Made by a program: the position numbers and the translations under genes. The notes under the pieces were generated by a model that was not told the DNA's origin, searched no databases, and saw nothing but the letters and a program-made list of their open reading frames with translations. Shown here piece by piece: positions 1-6,473 of a stretch of DNA of 64,000 bases. The number at the start of each line of letters is the position of its first letter. Positions within the stretch are counted from its first letter, which is position 1. This DNA is from Clostridiales bacterium UBA2432 (GTDB taxonomy: Bacteria > Bacillota > Clostridia > Lachnospirales > Vallitaleaceae): contig DDQW01000073.1 in NCBI GenBank assembly GCA_002342805.1, forward strand, positions 25,246-89,245, in the 5' to 3' direction.

Positions 1-339
1 AACTCAATGAAAGATCAAGATATTAGCATTGAAAAATCCATGGAAAAGAGTGTTGATTATAAAAGGTGTCAAAATATGGATGTAGCAATGAAAGAAGTCA
101 TTCAAAGGATTATGTCAGAACATGTTGGAATTGTTCGAACGCAGAAAGGGTTAGAAGAAGCCTATCGAGACATGCAAGAGGTTTTAGAGAGTCTGACAGA
201 AACGTCTGTTGGATGCCAGGTCTATTATGAGTTGCTTAATATGTGTCAGGTAAGTATGGCAATTATTGAAGATGCAATGCGTCAAGAAAGTATCGGATGT
301 CATTATAAAGAAAAAACATACATGGAGGTCCTATCGTGA
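1..339 (+). CDS. nadB: L-aspartate oxidase NadB, C-terminal end (5' truncated by window)
   Basis: The frame is open from base 1, so the gene starts upstream and only its last 112 or so codons are seen. The tail has the end-of-family pattern of L-aspartate oxidase: a helical segment with VGIVRTQKGLEEA and a closing RQESIGCHYKEK, matching the family's R-ES-G-H-(Y/F)-R/K ending. NadB is an FAD enzyme that oxidises aspartate to iminoaspartate for quinolinate synthase. The stop overlaps the nadC start by 4 bases, so the two are translationally coupled. The identification relies mostly on this C-terminal signature plus the following nadC; a fumarate reductase/succinate dehydrogenase flavoprotein is a less likely alternative. 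Confidence 0.8.
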   Translation, partial: NSMKDQDISIEKSMEKSVDYKRCQNMDVAMKEVIQRIMSEHVGIVRTQKGLEEAYRDMQEVLESLTETSVGCQVYYELLNMCQVSMAIIEDAMRQESIGCHYKEKTYMEVLS

Positions 340-1205
340 AAGGTGCTATTAATCGAATAGAATTGGAAAGACATATTTTGGCATGGCTTGAAGAAGACAT
401 GCCTTTTGGCGATGTAACAACAGATGCATTATTAGATGAAACAATCGTAGGGTCCGGAGCTTTAATTGCGAAAGAATCCGGTGTCTTATGTGGAATTGAA
501 ATCTTTGAAATGATTTATGAATGTATTGATAAAAATGTAAAAATAGATAAGAAAAAAAGTGACGGTATGAACATAGAGTCAGGTGATGTTATTGGAGAAA
601 TATCAGGACCCATTGCCAGTATTTTAAAAGGGGAGCGATTAGGACTAAATATTATGCAACGATTAAGCGGGATTGCAAGCAAGTCCCAGATTTATGCTGA
701 AGCAGTGAAACAATATGATACCAAGATTGTGGATACGCGAAAAACAACACCGGGGCTTCGGAGCTTAGAAAAGTATGCTGTACGCATTGGAGGATGTACA
801 AATCATCGCTATAGTCTTAGCGATGCGGTAATGATTAAAGATAATCACATCGCAGGAGCCGGCTCAATAACAGAAGCGGTGCGACGGGTAAAGGCTTGTA
901 TTCCACATACAGCTAAGATTGAAGTTGAAGTAGAAACTTTTAATGAATTAAGAGAAGTCATACATACCGGTGTCGATATCATTTTGTTGGATAACATGAC
1001 AACCGAGCAATTAAGAAGAGCGGTACGCTTTGTCAAAGAACACGCAAAAAAAGCAATTTCTCTAGAAGCGAGTGGGAATATGACGTTAGAACGATTGCCG
1101 GAAGTTGCTGCTACAGGGGTTGATATTATCAGTGTGGGAGCTTTAACACATTCGGTAAATGCTTTAGATATCAGTTTGAAATTTGAAAAACCAGTGGTCA
1201 AATGA
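336..1205 (+). CDS. nadC: Nicotinate-nucleotide pyrophosphorylase (carboxylating) NadC
   Basis: Converts quinolinate and PRPP to nicotinate mononucleotide, CO2 and PPi in de novo NAD synthesis in the cytoplasm. The 289-residue length is normal. The N-terminal DMPFGDVTTDAL and the phosphoribosyl-binding core VDTRKTTPGLRSLEKYA followed by GGCTNHRYSLSDAVMIKDNH are diagnostic, as is the later LLDNM and SGNMTLE. The start is GTG overlapping the nadB stop (ATCGTGA) with GGAGGT upstream. It sits between nadB and an AroK-like kinase, consistent with a nadABC-type operon whose nadA would lie left of the window. Confidence 0.96.
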   Translation: MKGAINRIELERHILAWLEEDMPFGDVTTDALLDETIVGSGALIAKESGVLCGIEIFEMIYECIDKNVKIDKKKSDGMNIESGDVIGEISGPIASILKGERLGLNIMQRLSGIASKSQIYAEAVKQYDTKIVDTRKTTPGLRSLEKYAVRIGGCTNHRYSLSDAVMIKDNHIAGAGSITEAVRRVKACIPHTAKIEVEVETFNELREVIHTGVDIILLDNMTTEQLRRAVRFVKEHAKKAISLEASGNMTLERLPEVAATGVDIISVGALTHSVNALDISLKFEKPVVK

Positions 1206-1229
1206 TAAAAATTGTGGGATAATAAGCAT

Positions 1230-1739
1230 ATGAAAAATATAATATTAATAGGAATGTCCGGCGCAGGAAAATCGACACTAGGTATTTTGTTGGCAAAGGC
1301 TTTGAATTACGATTTTATGGATACAGACGTATTGATTCAACAGCAAGAAGGCCAATTACTTCAAGACATACTTCAAGAAAAAGGGATTGAGCGATTTAAA
1401 ACCATCGAAGAAAAGGTTATTTGTCAATTGAACACCTTGAATACAATTATTGCAACCGGAGGAAGTGTGGTTTATTCGAACAAAGGGATGAAACATCTTA
1501 AAGAACAAGGTACAATTGTCTATATAGCTGTAGATTTTGAAGAGATTCAAAAAAGAGTAAAAAATATTCATACGCGAGGCATTGTTATGGGCCCAGACCA
1601 GAGTTTGCAAGATGTTTATTTAGAACGCGTTATGCTATACGAAAAGTATGCCGATATAAGTGTGAATATTAAGCAAGAAACCATTGAAGAGACGGTATCA
1701 CTGCTCGTGGAATTATTAGAAAAAGAAGGAGAACAATGA
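1230..1739 (+). CDS. Shikimate kinase-like P-loop kinase (AroK paralogue)
   Basis: A 169-residue P-loop kinase of the shikimate kinase fold. Walker A is GMSGAGKST near the N-terminus, FMDTD matches the substrate-binding FxDxD element, and ERVMLYEKYAD gives the C-terminal R-x3-Y. Two canonical shikimate contacts differ: the FR-x2-E arginine is lysine (FKTIEE), and the GGG triad is GGS (ATGGSVV). It may therefore be a paralogue with another small-alcohol substrate rather than the main shikimate kinase; no other aromatic pathway genes are near. A TTG at 1212 is in frame, but GGGAT at about 1216 fits the ATG at 1230. The stop overlaps the next gene by 4 bases. Confidence 0.75.
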   Translation: MKNIILIGMSGAGKSTLGILLAKALNYDFMDTDVLIQQQEGQLLQDILQEKGIERFKTIEEKVICQLNTLNTIIATGGSVVYSNKGMKHLKEQGTIVYIAVDFEEIQKRVKNIHTRGIVMGPDQSLQDVYLERVMLYEKYADISVNIKQETIEETVSLLVELLEKEGEQ

Positions 1740-2575
1740 TTAAATTAGGTGAATTTCAAACATTAACCATGGTACGACGAACGGATTTTGGAATCTATTT
1801 GTCGGATGATCCAATAGAAGATCCAGAAGGTATATTATTACCTAACAAGGAAGTACCTGAAAATATTGAAACAGGAAATCAAGTAGATGTTTTTGTATAT
1901 AAAGATTCTGAAGATCGATTAATATGCACGACCCATACCCCGAAAATATCTATGGGAGAAATCAAAAAGTTACGTGTTGTTCAGTTGACGAAAATCGGAG
2001 CTTTTTTAGACTGGGGATTACTAAAAGATCTCTTTTTACCATTTAAAGAACAAATTGGGCGGATCAAAGAAGGGGAGTCTTACCTCGTTGGTCTATATAT
2101 TGATAAATCAGATCGTTTATGTGCAACAATGAAGCTGTCAAAATTATTGTCAGCAGAGTCACCATTTAACGAAGGTGACCGCGTCAAAGCAACAGTTTTT
2201 AGCATGAATAGAGATTACGGACTGTTTGTTGCTGTAGAAAACAAGTATCATGGATTACTTCCGCAAAAAGAAGTGACAAAACATTATGAACTTGGTGATG
2301 AGATTCATGCCAAGATTAGTAAAATAAATAGTGACGGTAAATTAGTCTTGAGTTTAAAAGAAGACGGCTTCGTACAAATGGAAGCAGATGAACATGTCGT
2401 ATATGATGCGCTCATTAAAAATGATGGCTTTTTACCCTTGAATGACAAGTCAGATAAAGAAGTTATCAATAAAACGCTTCATTTAAGTAAGAGAGCTTTT
2501 AAGCGATCCGTTGGACGGCTTATGAAATCAAGAACAATCGTTCAAACAGATAAAGGTATTGAACTAAAAAAATAA
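1736..2575 (+). CDS. cvfB: S1-domain RNA-binding protein, CvfB/YitL family
   Basis: 279 residues with the CvfB layout: an N-terminal OB-like domain, S1-like segments with KIGAFLDWGLLKDLFLPFKEQ and NRDYGLFVAVENKYHGLLPQKEV, and a C-terminal winged-helix domain (about 215-279; KSDKEVINKTLHLSKRAFKRSVGRL). Members are cytoplasmic nucleic-acid-binding proteins; the Staphylococcus protein affects virulence gene expression, but a molecular role is not settled. It overlaps the AroK-like gene by 4 bases (ATGA), so it is the last gene of the nadBC operon here. Followed after 10 bases by a strong separate promoter. Confidence 0.85.
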   Translation: MIKLGEFQTLTMVRRTDFGIYLSDDPIEDPEGILLPNKEVPENIETGNQVDVFVYKDSEDRLICTTHTPKISMGEIKKLRVVQLTKIGAFLDWGLLKDLFLPFKEQIGRIKEGESYLVGLYIDKSDRLCATMKLSKLLSAESPFNEGDRVKATVFSMNRDYGLFVAVENKYHGLLPQKEVTKHYELGDEIHAKISKINSDGKLVLSLKEDGFVQMEADEHVVYDALIKNDGFLPLNDKSDKEVINKTLHLSKRAFKRSVGRLMKSRTIVQTDKGIELKK

Positions 2576-2585
2576 TTAAAATAAT

Positions 2586-2614
2586 TTGACACAGATGGCT
2601 GTACATGATATAAT
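2586..2614 (+). promoter_or_regulatory. Sigma-A promoter of infC-rpmI-rplT
   Basis: TTGACA at 2586-2591, 17-base spacer, TATAAT at 2609-2614: a perfect vegetative promoter. Transcription would start near 2621, about 300 bases before infC, which leaves room for the leader described next. Confidence 0.88.
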
Positions 2615-2620
2615 GAGTTT

Positions 2621-2758
2621 CGGATTACAGGAAGTAGAGTTTTAATCCACTCTCACCTAAGGGCAAGTAAGTGCTTGGGTTAATAATCGGACTTTATCAT
2701 GCCCAGCATGTTGTGAGTTATGCATTATTGTGAGTGGATAGGAGACTATCCATTTTTT
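2621..2758 (+). ncRNA. Structured 5' leader with intrinsic attenuator (L20-leader-like)
   Basis: Between the promoter and infC lies a roughly 138-base leader that ends in a clean terminator: TGGATAG (2735-2741), loop GAGA, CTATCCA (2746-2752), then six T. Such a leader-plus-terminator in front of infC-rpmI-rplT is the arrangement of the L20-responsive leader known from Firmicutes, where ribosomal protein L20 binds the leader and causes premature termination. I assign it by position and architecture only; a covariance-model match to the L20 leader was not run. Confidence 0.6.
2735..2757 (+). terminator. Attenuator hairpin in infC leader
   Basis: Perfect 7-bp stem TGGATAG/CTATCCA closed by a GAGA tetraloop and followed by TTTTTT. 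It lies upstream of infC, so it must be read through for the operon to be expressed. Confidence 0.8.
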
Positions 2759-2772
2759 ATTGTAACTATGTA

Positions 2773-2895
2773 TTGGTTTTGGGTGTCAAAACTATATAGT
2801 TGTTCTTCGTAAACAATATCTAGAAGGGCAATGTTTCAATGAACTTCTAGATATTGTTTACGAAATTGAATAACTTAGTTTTGACACCAAAACCA
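2773..2895 (+). repeat. Long imperfect inverted repeat in infC 5' UTR
   Basis: A 21-bp perfect inner stem (2806-2826 with 2844-2864; loop 2827-2843) is enclosed by an outer arm GGTTTTGGGTGTCAAAACTA (from 2775) pairing with TAGTTTTGACACCAAAACC (2876-2894) apart from one extra G. The two stems are separated by short unpaired stretches. In RNA this is a single hairpin of about 120 bases between the attenuator and the ribosome binding site. No other copy is in the window, so it could be a palindromic insertion or part of the leader's control structure. Confidence 0.8.
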
Positions 2896-2924
2896 TATTT
2901 ATTTGATTCAGGAGGTGTCGGACT

Positions 2925-3437
2925 ATTAGCGACTATATGATTAATGAGCAAATACGAGACAAGGAAGTACGTCTTGTAGGAGCTGACGGTGAACAATTAG
3001 GAGTTGTATCCGTAAAGGAAGCACAAGCAATGGCCAGGGAACAAGGACTTGACTTAGTAAAGGTTGCACCAAAAGCGAATCCGCCGGTGTGCAAGATAAT
3101 TGATTTTGGTAAGTTTAGATACGAGCAAACGAAACGTGAAAAAGAGGCTAAGAAGAAACAAAACATTATAAGTGTAAAAGAAGTGCGTTTGTCGCCGAAT
3201 ATTGAGGAACATGACATAAATACTAAGATGAAACAAGCAAACAAGTTTTTGACCAAAGGTGATAAAGTGAAAGTTTCCGTTCGATTTAGAGGTCGTGAAT
3301 TAGCTCACACATCCGTTGGTAGAACCATTCTATTGGAATTTGCAAAAGACTTGGAAGAGCTTGCTGATATTGAAAAAAGGCCAAAAATGGAAGGAAGAAG
3401 CATGGTTATGTTTCTGACTCCCAAGAAAACAAAATAA
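2925..3437 (+). CDS. infC: Translation initiation factor IF-3, AUU start
   Basis: IF-3 binds the 30S subunit and checks start-codon and initiator-tRNA pairing. INEQIRDKEVRLVG, the KVAPKANPPVCKIIDFGKF linker region and the C-terminal VSVRFRGRELAH element are family hallmarks. The only good Shine-Dalgarno, AGGAGG at 2910-2915, lies 9 bases before an in-frame ATT at 2925 but 21 bases before the ATG at 2937, and ISDYMINEQIR matches the usual N-terminus, so ATT is chosen as start (170 residues). AUU starts on infC are known in other bacteria and allow IF-3 to repress its own synthesis. First gene of infC-rpmI-rplT. Confidence 0.95.
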   Translation: MSDYMINEQIRDKEVRLVGADGEQLGVVSVKEAQAMAREQGLDLVKVAPKANPPVCKIIDFGKFRYEQTKREKEAKKKQNIISVKEVRLSPNIEEHDINTKMKQANKFLTKGDKVKVSVRFRGRELAHTSVGRTILLEFAKDLEELADIEKRPKMEGRSMVMFLTPKKTK

Positions 3438-3474
3438 TAGATGGTACATACACAATTTATAAGGAGGAAACATC

Positions 3475-3672
3475 ATGCCAAAAATGAAAACACATCGCGG
3501 CGCTGCAAAGAGATTTAAAGTGACAGGTACAGGAAAACTAAAAAGAAATAAAGCGTACAAACGCCATATTTTAACCAAAAAAAGTCCTAAGACAAAGAGA
3601 AATCTTAGACAAGCAGCTATGATGGATTCATCAAATGAAAAGGTAATGAAGAAATTATTACCATATCTATAA
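3475..3672 (+). CDS. rpmI: 50S ribosomal protein L35
   Basis: 65 residues, the usual size. PKMKTHRGAAKRFKVTGTGKLKR and AYKRHILTKKSPKTKRNLR are the L35 signature; the protein is very basic and sits in the large ribosomal subunit. AAGGAGG lies just ahead of the ATG. Second gene of the conserved infC-rpmI-rplT operon, 37 bases after infC. Confidence 0.98.
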   Translation: MPKMKTHRGAAKRFKVTGTGKLKRNKAYKRHILTKKSPKTKRNLRQAAMMDSSNEKVMKKLLPYL

Positions 3673-3693
3673 TAATCGATTGGAGGTTTAAAA

Positions 3694-4053
3694 ATGGCAA
3701 GAGTTAAAGGTGCGATGCACACTAAAAAAAGACGTAATCGTGTATTAAAGTTAGCAAAAGGATATAGAGGCGCAAAAAGCAAACAATTTAGAACTGCGAA
3801 ACAAGCAGTAATGAAATCCGGCGTATATTCATATGTAGGACGTCGTCTTAAGAAAAGAGATTTCCGCAAATTATGGATTGCTCGTATTAATGCTGCAACA
3901 CGTGCAAATGGAATGAGCTATTCAACATTTATGCACGGATTAAAATTAGCAGGTATTGAGATTAATCGTAAGATGTTGGCTGAAATGGCGGTTAATGATC
4001 AAGCTGCATTTACTTCTTTAGTAGAGACAGCAAAAGGTAAAGTTAACGCTTAG
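3694..4053 (+). CDS. rplT: 50S ribosomal protein L20
   Basis: 119 residues. ARVKGAMHTKKRRNRVLKLAKGYRG at the N-terminus and RDFRKLWIARINAATRANGMSYS in the globular part are diagnostic. L20 is an early assembly protein of the large subunit and, in Firmicutes and enterics, the repressor that acts on the infC leader, which fits the attenuator found upstream at 2735-2757. Last gene of the operon; an intrinsic terminator follows at 4079. Confidence 0.98.
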   Translation: MARVKGAMHTKKRRNRVLKLAKGYRGAKSKQFRTAKQAVMKSGVYSYVGRRLKKRDFRKLWIARINAATRANGMSYSTFMHGLKLAGIEINRKMLAEMAVNDQAAFTSLVETAKGKVNA

Positions 4054-4078
4054 TTAATATATAATGATTCGATAATAT

Positions 4079-4122
4079 AAAACGGTTGCATAGTAAATTA
4101 CTATGTGGCTGTTTTTTTTTTT
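4079..4122 (+). terminator. Terminator after rplT
   Basis: A 17-bp stem with wobble pairs (4079-4095 with 4099-4115, loop AAT) running into a run of eleven T ending at 4122. It closes the infC operon. Confidence 0.9.
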
Positions 4123-4365
4123 GAAAAAGATTTGAATATACTGTAACAAAACTTTCTTAAATTTGTTATATATTATATGAAACTTTTTATGTGATTTCTT
4201 CGTCTTACAAGAAGATGAAAGAGATGAACATTAAAAGTGGATTAAAAAACAAGAAAGGCATAGGAAAGAGGTTCATTATGTGATAATATTATCAAAGGGT
4301 TTGATACCATAATCATTAAGTGTCATTATAAAACATATAAAATATAGAGAAAAGAGGTAAGTGGT
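4123..4365. other. Intergenic region before ABC exporter operon
   Basis: About 240 AT-rich bases. The clearest signal is a perfect 14-bp palindrome TGATAATATTATCA at 4281-4294, about 70 bases before the permease start, which could be an operator. I see TTGATA at about 4310 and TATAAA-like sequence near 4334, but their spacing (about 20) is too long for a confident promoter call. A 22-codon frame from 4214 has no convincing ribosome binding site. Confidence 0.5.
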
Positions 4366-5766
4366 GTGAGAATTTTAAAACATGGTTTCTTAAGTTTAAT
4401 TAGAAAACCGGCAAAGGTATTGATGATTTTTGCCATACTATTTGTTGTGTTCAGTTTGTTGTTTACCGGAGTTATTATTCAAAATAGTATTGATGAATCC
4501 AAGGTTTACATACGAAAGCAACTAGGCGCAGCTGTAGAATATAAAGCGGATTATCAGAAAGCTTATAGTGAAGAGCTTGAAGAAGAAGACTATATGAAAC
4601 TACAATTATCTAAAACAGTTGCTGAAGATATTGCTACAGATTCGGTAGTCAAACAAGTCTACTATACGAATTCAAATTCGTTAATGAGTAATACCATGAA
4701 AACTGCAGAATATTGGGAACGTGACGGTCAAAAAGAATATTATGATAATACATATATAGATGAAGATGGCAATGAGGTTGTCGATAATGTATACTTCCAA
4801 CTTAATGGAGGGAACGTTGCAGAGCCGATTGAGTTTTCAGAAGGTGACTATTTTTTGGTCGATGGTGATTTTCCAACAGAAGCTCAAGTCAAAGATGGAT
4901 ATCCCTATGCATTAATTACACGAGAACTTGCTGAACGCAATAACTTGGTTGTTGGTGATTTTATGGAATTATTTGATTGGGAAGAGAACAACTATGAACT
5001 TGAGGTGCTAGGAATCTATGATGGTATTCAAGAAGGACATATGGGAAATACAATGTTTGTATCTTATGAGTTTAATCGTAATATGATGATGGCCATGTAT
5101 CCGGAAGAAGCGGAAGTTATGGAATATGTCAATCGTATTATCTTTATGTTAGACGATCCCCTTGAAGTTGATGGCTTTGTAGAGCGTAATACAAGCAAAT
5201 TGCCATCAGAGTATAACTACTTAGATGCTGCAACGACACAATTTGATACATTGACAAAACCACTAGACTTAATATCCTTAATTGCTTCATTACTCATTTG
5301 GGTTGTTTTTGGTGCCGGAATCATAATTATCATTGCGATTGTCAGTATTTTTGTGCGTGATCGTAAGTTTGAAGTTGGTTTGTTGCTATCTTGTGGCGAA
5401 TCAAAATTCCGCATCATATTACAATTTATCTATGAAATATTATGTATTGGCTTAGTCGCTTTTGTCCTTGCTATTCTAATGAGTAATGTATCAAGTAGTT
5501 TTGTTAGTGATTGGATTGTAGAAAATCAATTAGTTGAAGAAGAGACAACACCGGGACAAGGGAATGATATGTACTATGGATACTATGATACAAGTGTTTT
5601 TGGTGATGTTGATATGAATAATATTGCGGAAGACTTTAATGTATCCATTAATCAAGAAGTGATTTTTAAACTCTTTGTTATTAATATCGCCTTACTAATA
5701 TTTGCAAGTTTAGTGCCGCTATCTATAATAATGATGTTTAAACCGCGACAAGTATTACAAGACTAA
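4366..5766 (+). CDS. FtsX/MacB-type ABC transporter permease
   Basis: 466 residues with the type VII exporter permease plan: one transmembrane helix at about 18-40, a large extracellular domain to about 300, then three helices (about 305-330, 350-378 and 432-455). The C-terminal half, with VFGAGIIIIIAIVSIFVRDRKFEVGLL, is the FtsX domain, whose coupling loop follows the first C-terminal helix. Start is GTG at 4366 with AGAGGT upstream. Only one permease gene is present, so it presumably dimerises. Followed closely by its ATPase and a PASTA protein, which suggests a role at the cell envelope rather than nutrient import. Confidence 0.88.
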   Translation: MRILKHGFLSLIRKPAKVLMIFAILFVVFSLLFTGVIIQNSIDESKVYIRKQLGAAVEYKADYQKAYSEELEEEDYMKLQLSKTVAEDIATDSVVKQVYYTNSNSLMSNTMKTAEYWERDGQKEYYDNTYIDEDGNEVVDNVYFQLNGGNVAEPIEFSEGDYFLVDGDFPTEAQVKDGYPYALITRELAERNNLVVGDFMELFDWEENNYELEVLGIYDGIQEGHMGNTMFVSYEFNRNMMMAMYPEEAEVMEYVNRIIFMLDDPLEVDGFVERNTSKLPSEYNYLDAATTQFDTLTKPLDLISLIASLLIWVVFGAGIIIIIAIVSIFVRDRKFEVGLLLSCGESKFRIILQFIYEILCIGLVAFVLAILMSNVSSSFVSDWIVENQLVEEETTPGQGNDMYYGYYDTSVFGDVDMNNIAEDFNVSINQEVIFKLFVINIALLIFASLVPLSIIMMFKPRQVLQD

Positions 5767-5780
5767 GGGGGATGAATGAT

Positions 5781-6473
5781 ATGGCACAAGAAATACTGTT
5801 TGAATTAAAAGACGTAACTTATAGTTATATAGATGGTGGTAAAAAACGGGTGATTCTTAGTGGATTATCTTATGCATTTGAAAAAGGCAAGTTTTATACG
5901 ATTTTAGGTCCTTCAGGTTCCGGGAAAAGTACCTTGCTGGCATTAGCAAGCGCACTTGACAAACCGGAATCCGGAACAATAGAATATGAAGGTAAAAATA
6001 TTCAAAAAATAGGATTCACAAAATACCGTAGAAATTGTATGGCGATTATTTTTCAAAAATACAACCTTACCGATTATCTTAACGGTGTAGAAAATGTAGA
6101 ATCGAGTTTTTATATTACCGATAAAAAAGCTCCACCCAATAAAAGGGATTTATCCTATAAAATATTAAGTAGTGTTGGAATCGTACAATCCAAAGCGGAT
6201 CGTCGAGTGAACAAGCTATCCGGTGGTGAGCAACAAAGAGTTGCGATTGCAAGAGCCTTAGCTAAAGATGTGTCTTTAGTGTTTGGTGATGAGCCAACAG
6301 GAGCACTAGATACAGCAACGTCGAATGAAGTTATCGAACTGTTTAAGCGATTGTCCAGAGAATATGGTAAGACAATTATTCTCGTTACCCATTCCGACGA
6401 AGTTGCAGCTTCTTCAGATATTGCTTTACGCTTGCATGAAGGAAAACTTGAAGAAATGAAAGGGAACGAGTAA
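5781..6473 (+). CDS. ABC transporter ATP-binding protein (MacB/LolD type)
   Basis: 230-residue ATPase. Walker A is GPSGSGKST, the Q-loop is FQKYNL, the signature is LSGGEQQRVAIARAL, Walker B is LVFGDEPTGALD and the switch histidine is in VTHSDE. These are typical of the ATPases that pair with FtsX-type permeases. The ATG at 5772 is directly against the AAGGGGG box, so the in-frame ATG at 5781, 9 bases away, is the likelier start. It follows the permease by 14 bases and its stop shares one base with the start of the PASTA gene, so the three are one operon. Confidence 0.93.
   Translation: MAQEILFELKDVTYSYIDGGKKRVILSGLSYAFEKGKFYTILGPSGSGKSTLLALASALDKPESGTIEYEGKNIQKIGFTKYRRNCMAIIFQKYNLTDYLNGVENVESSFYITDKKAPPNKRDLSYKILSSVGIVQSKADRRVNKLSGGEQQRVAIARALAKDVSLVFGDEPTGALDTATSNEVIELFKRLSREYGKTIILVTHSDEVAASSDIALRLHEGKLEEMKGNE

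Noticed and set aside
3330..3869. 179-codon minus-strand frame across rpmI and rplT
   Set aside because: It lies antisense to two certain ribosomal protein genes and their ribosome binding sites and has no start signal.
4214..4282. 22-codon basic small frame before the ABC operon
   Set aside because: No proper Shine-Dalgarno, no promoter or hairpin around it, and nothing comparable to the well organised toxin locus at 34625.
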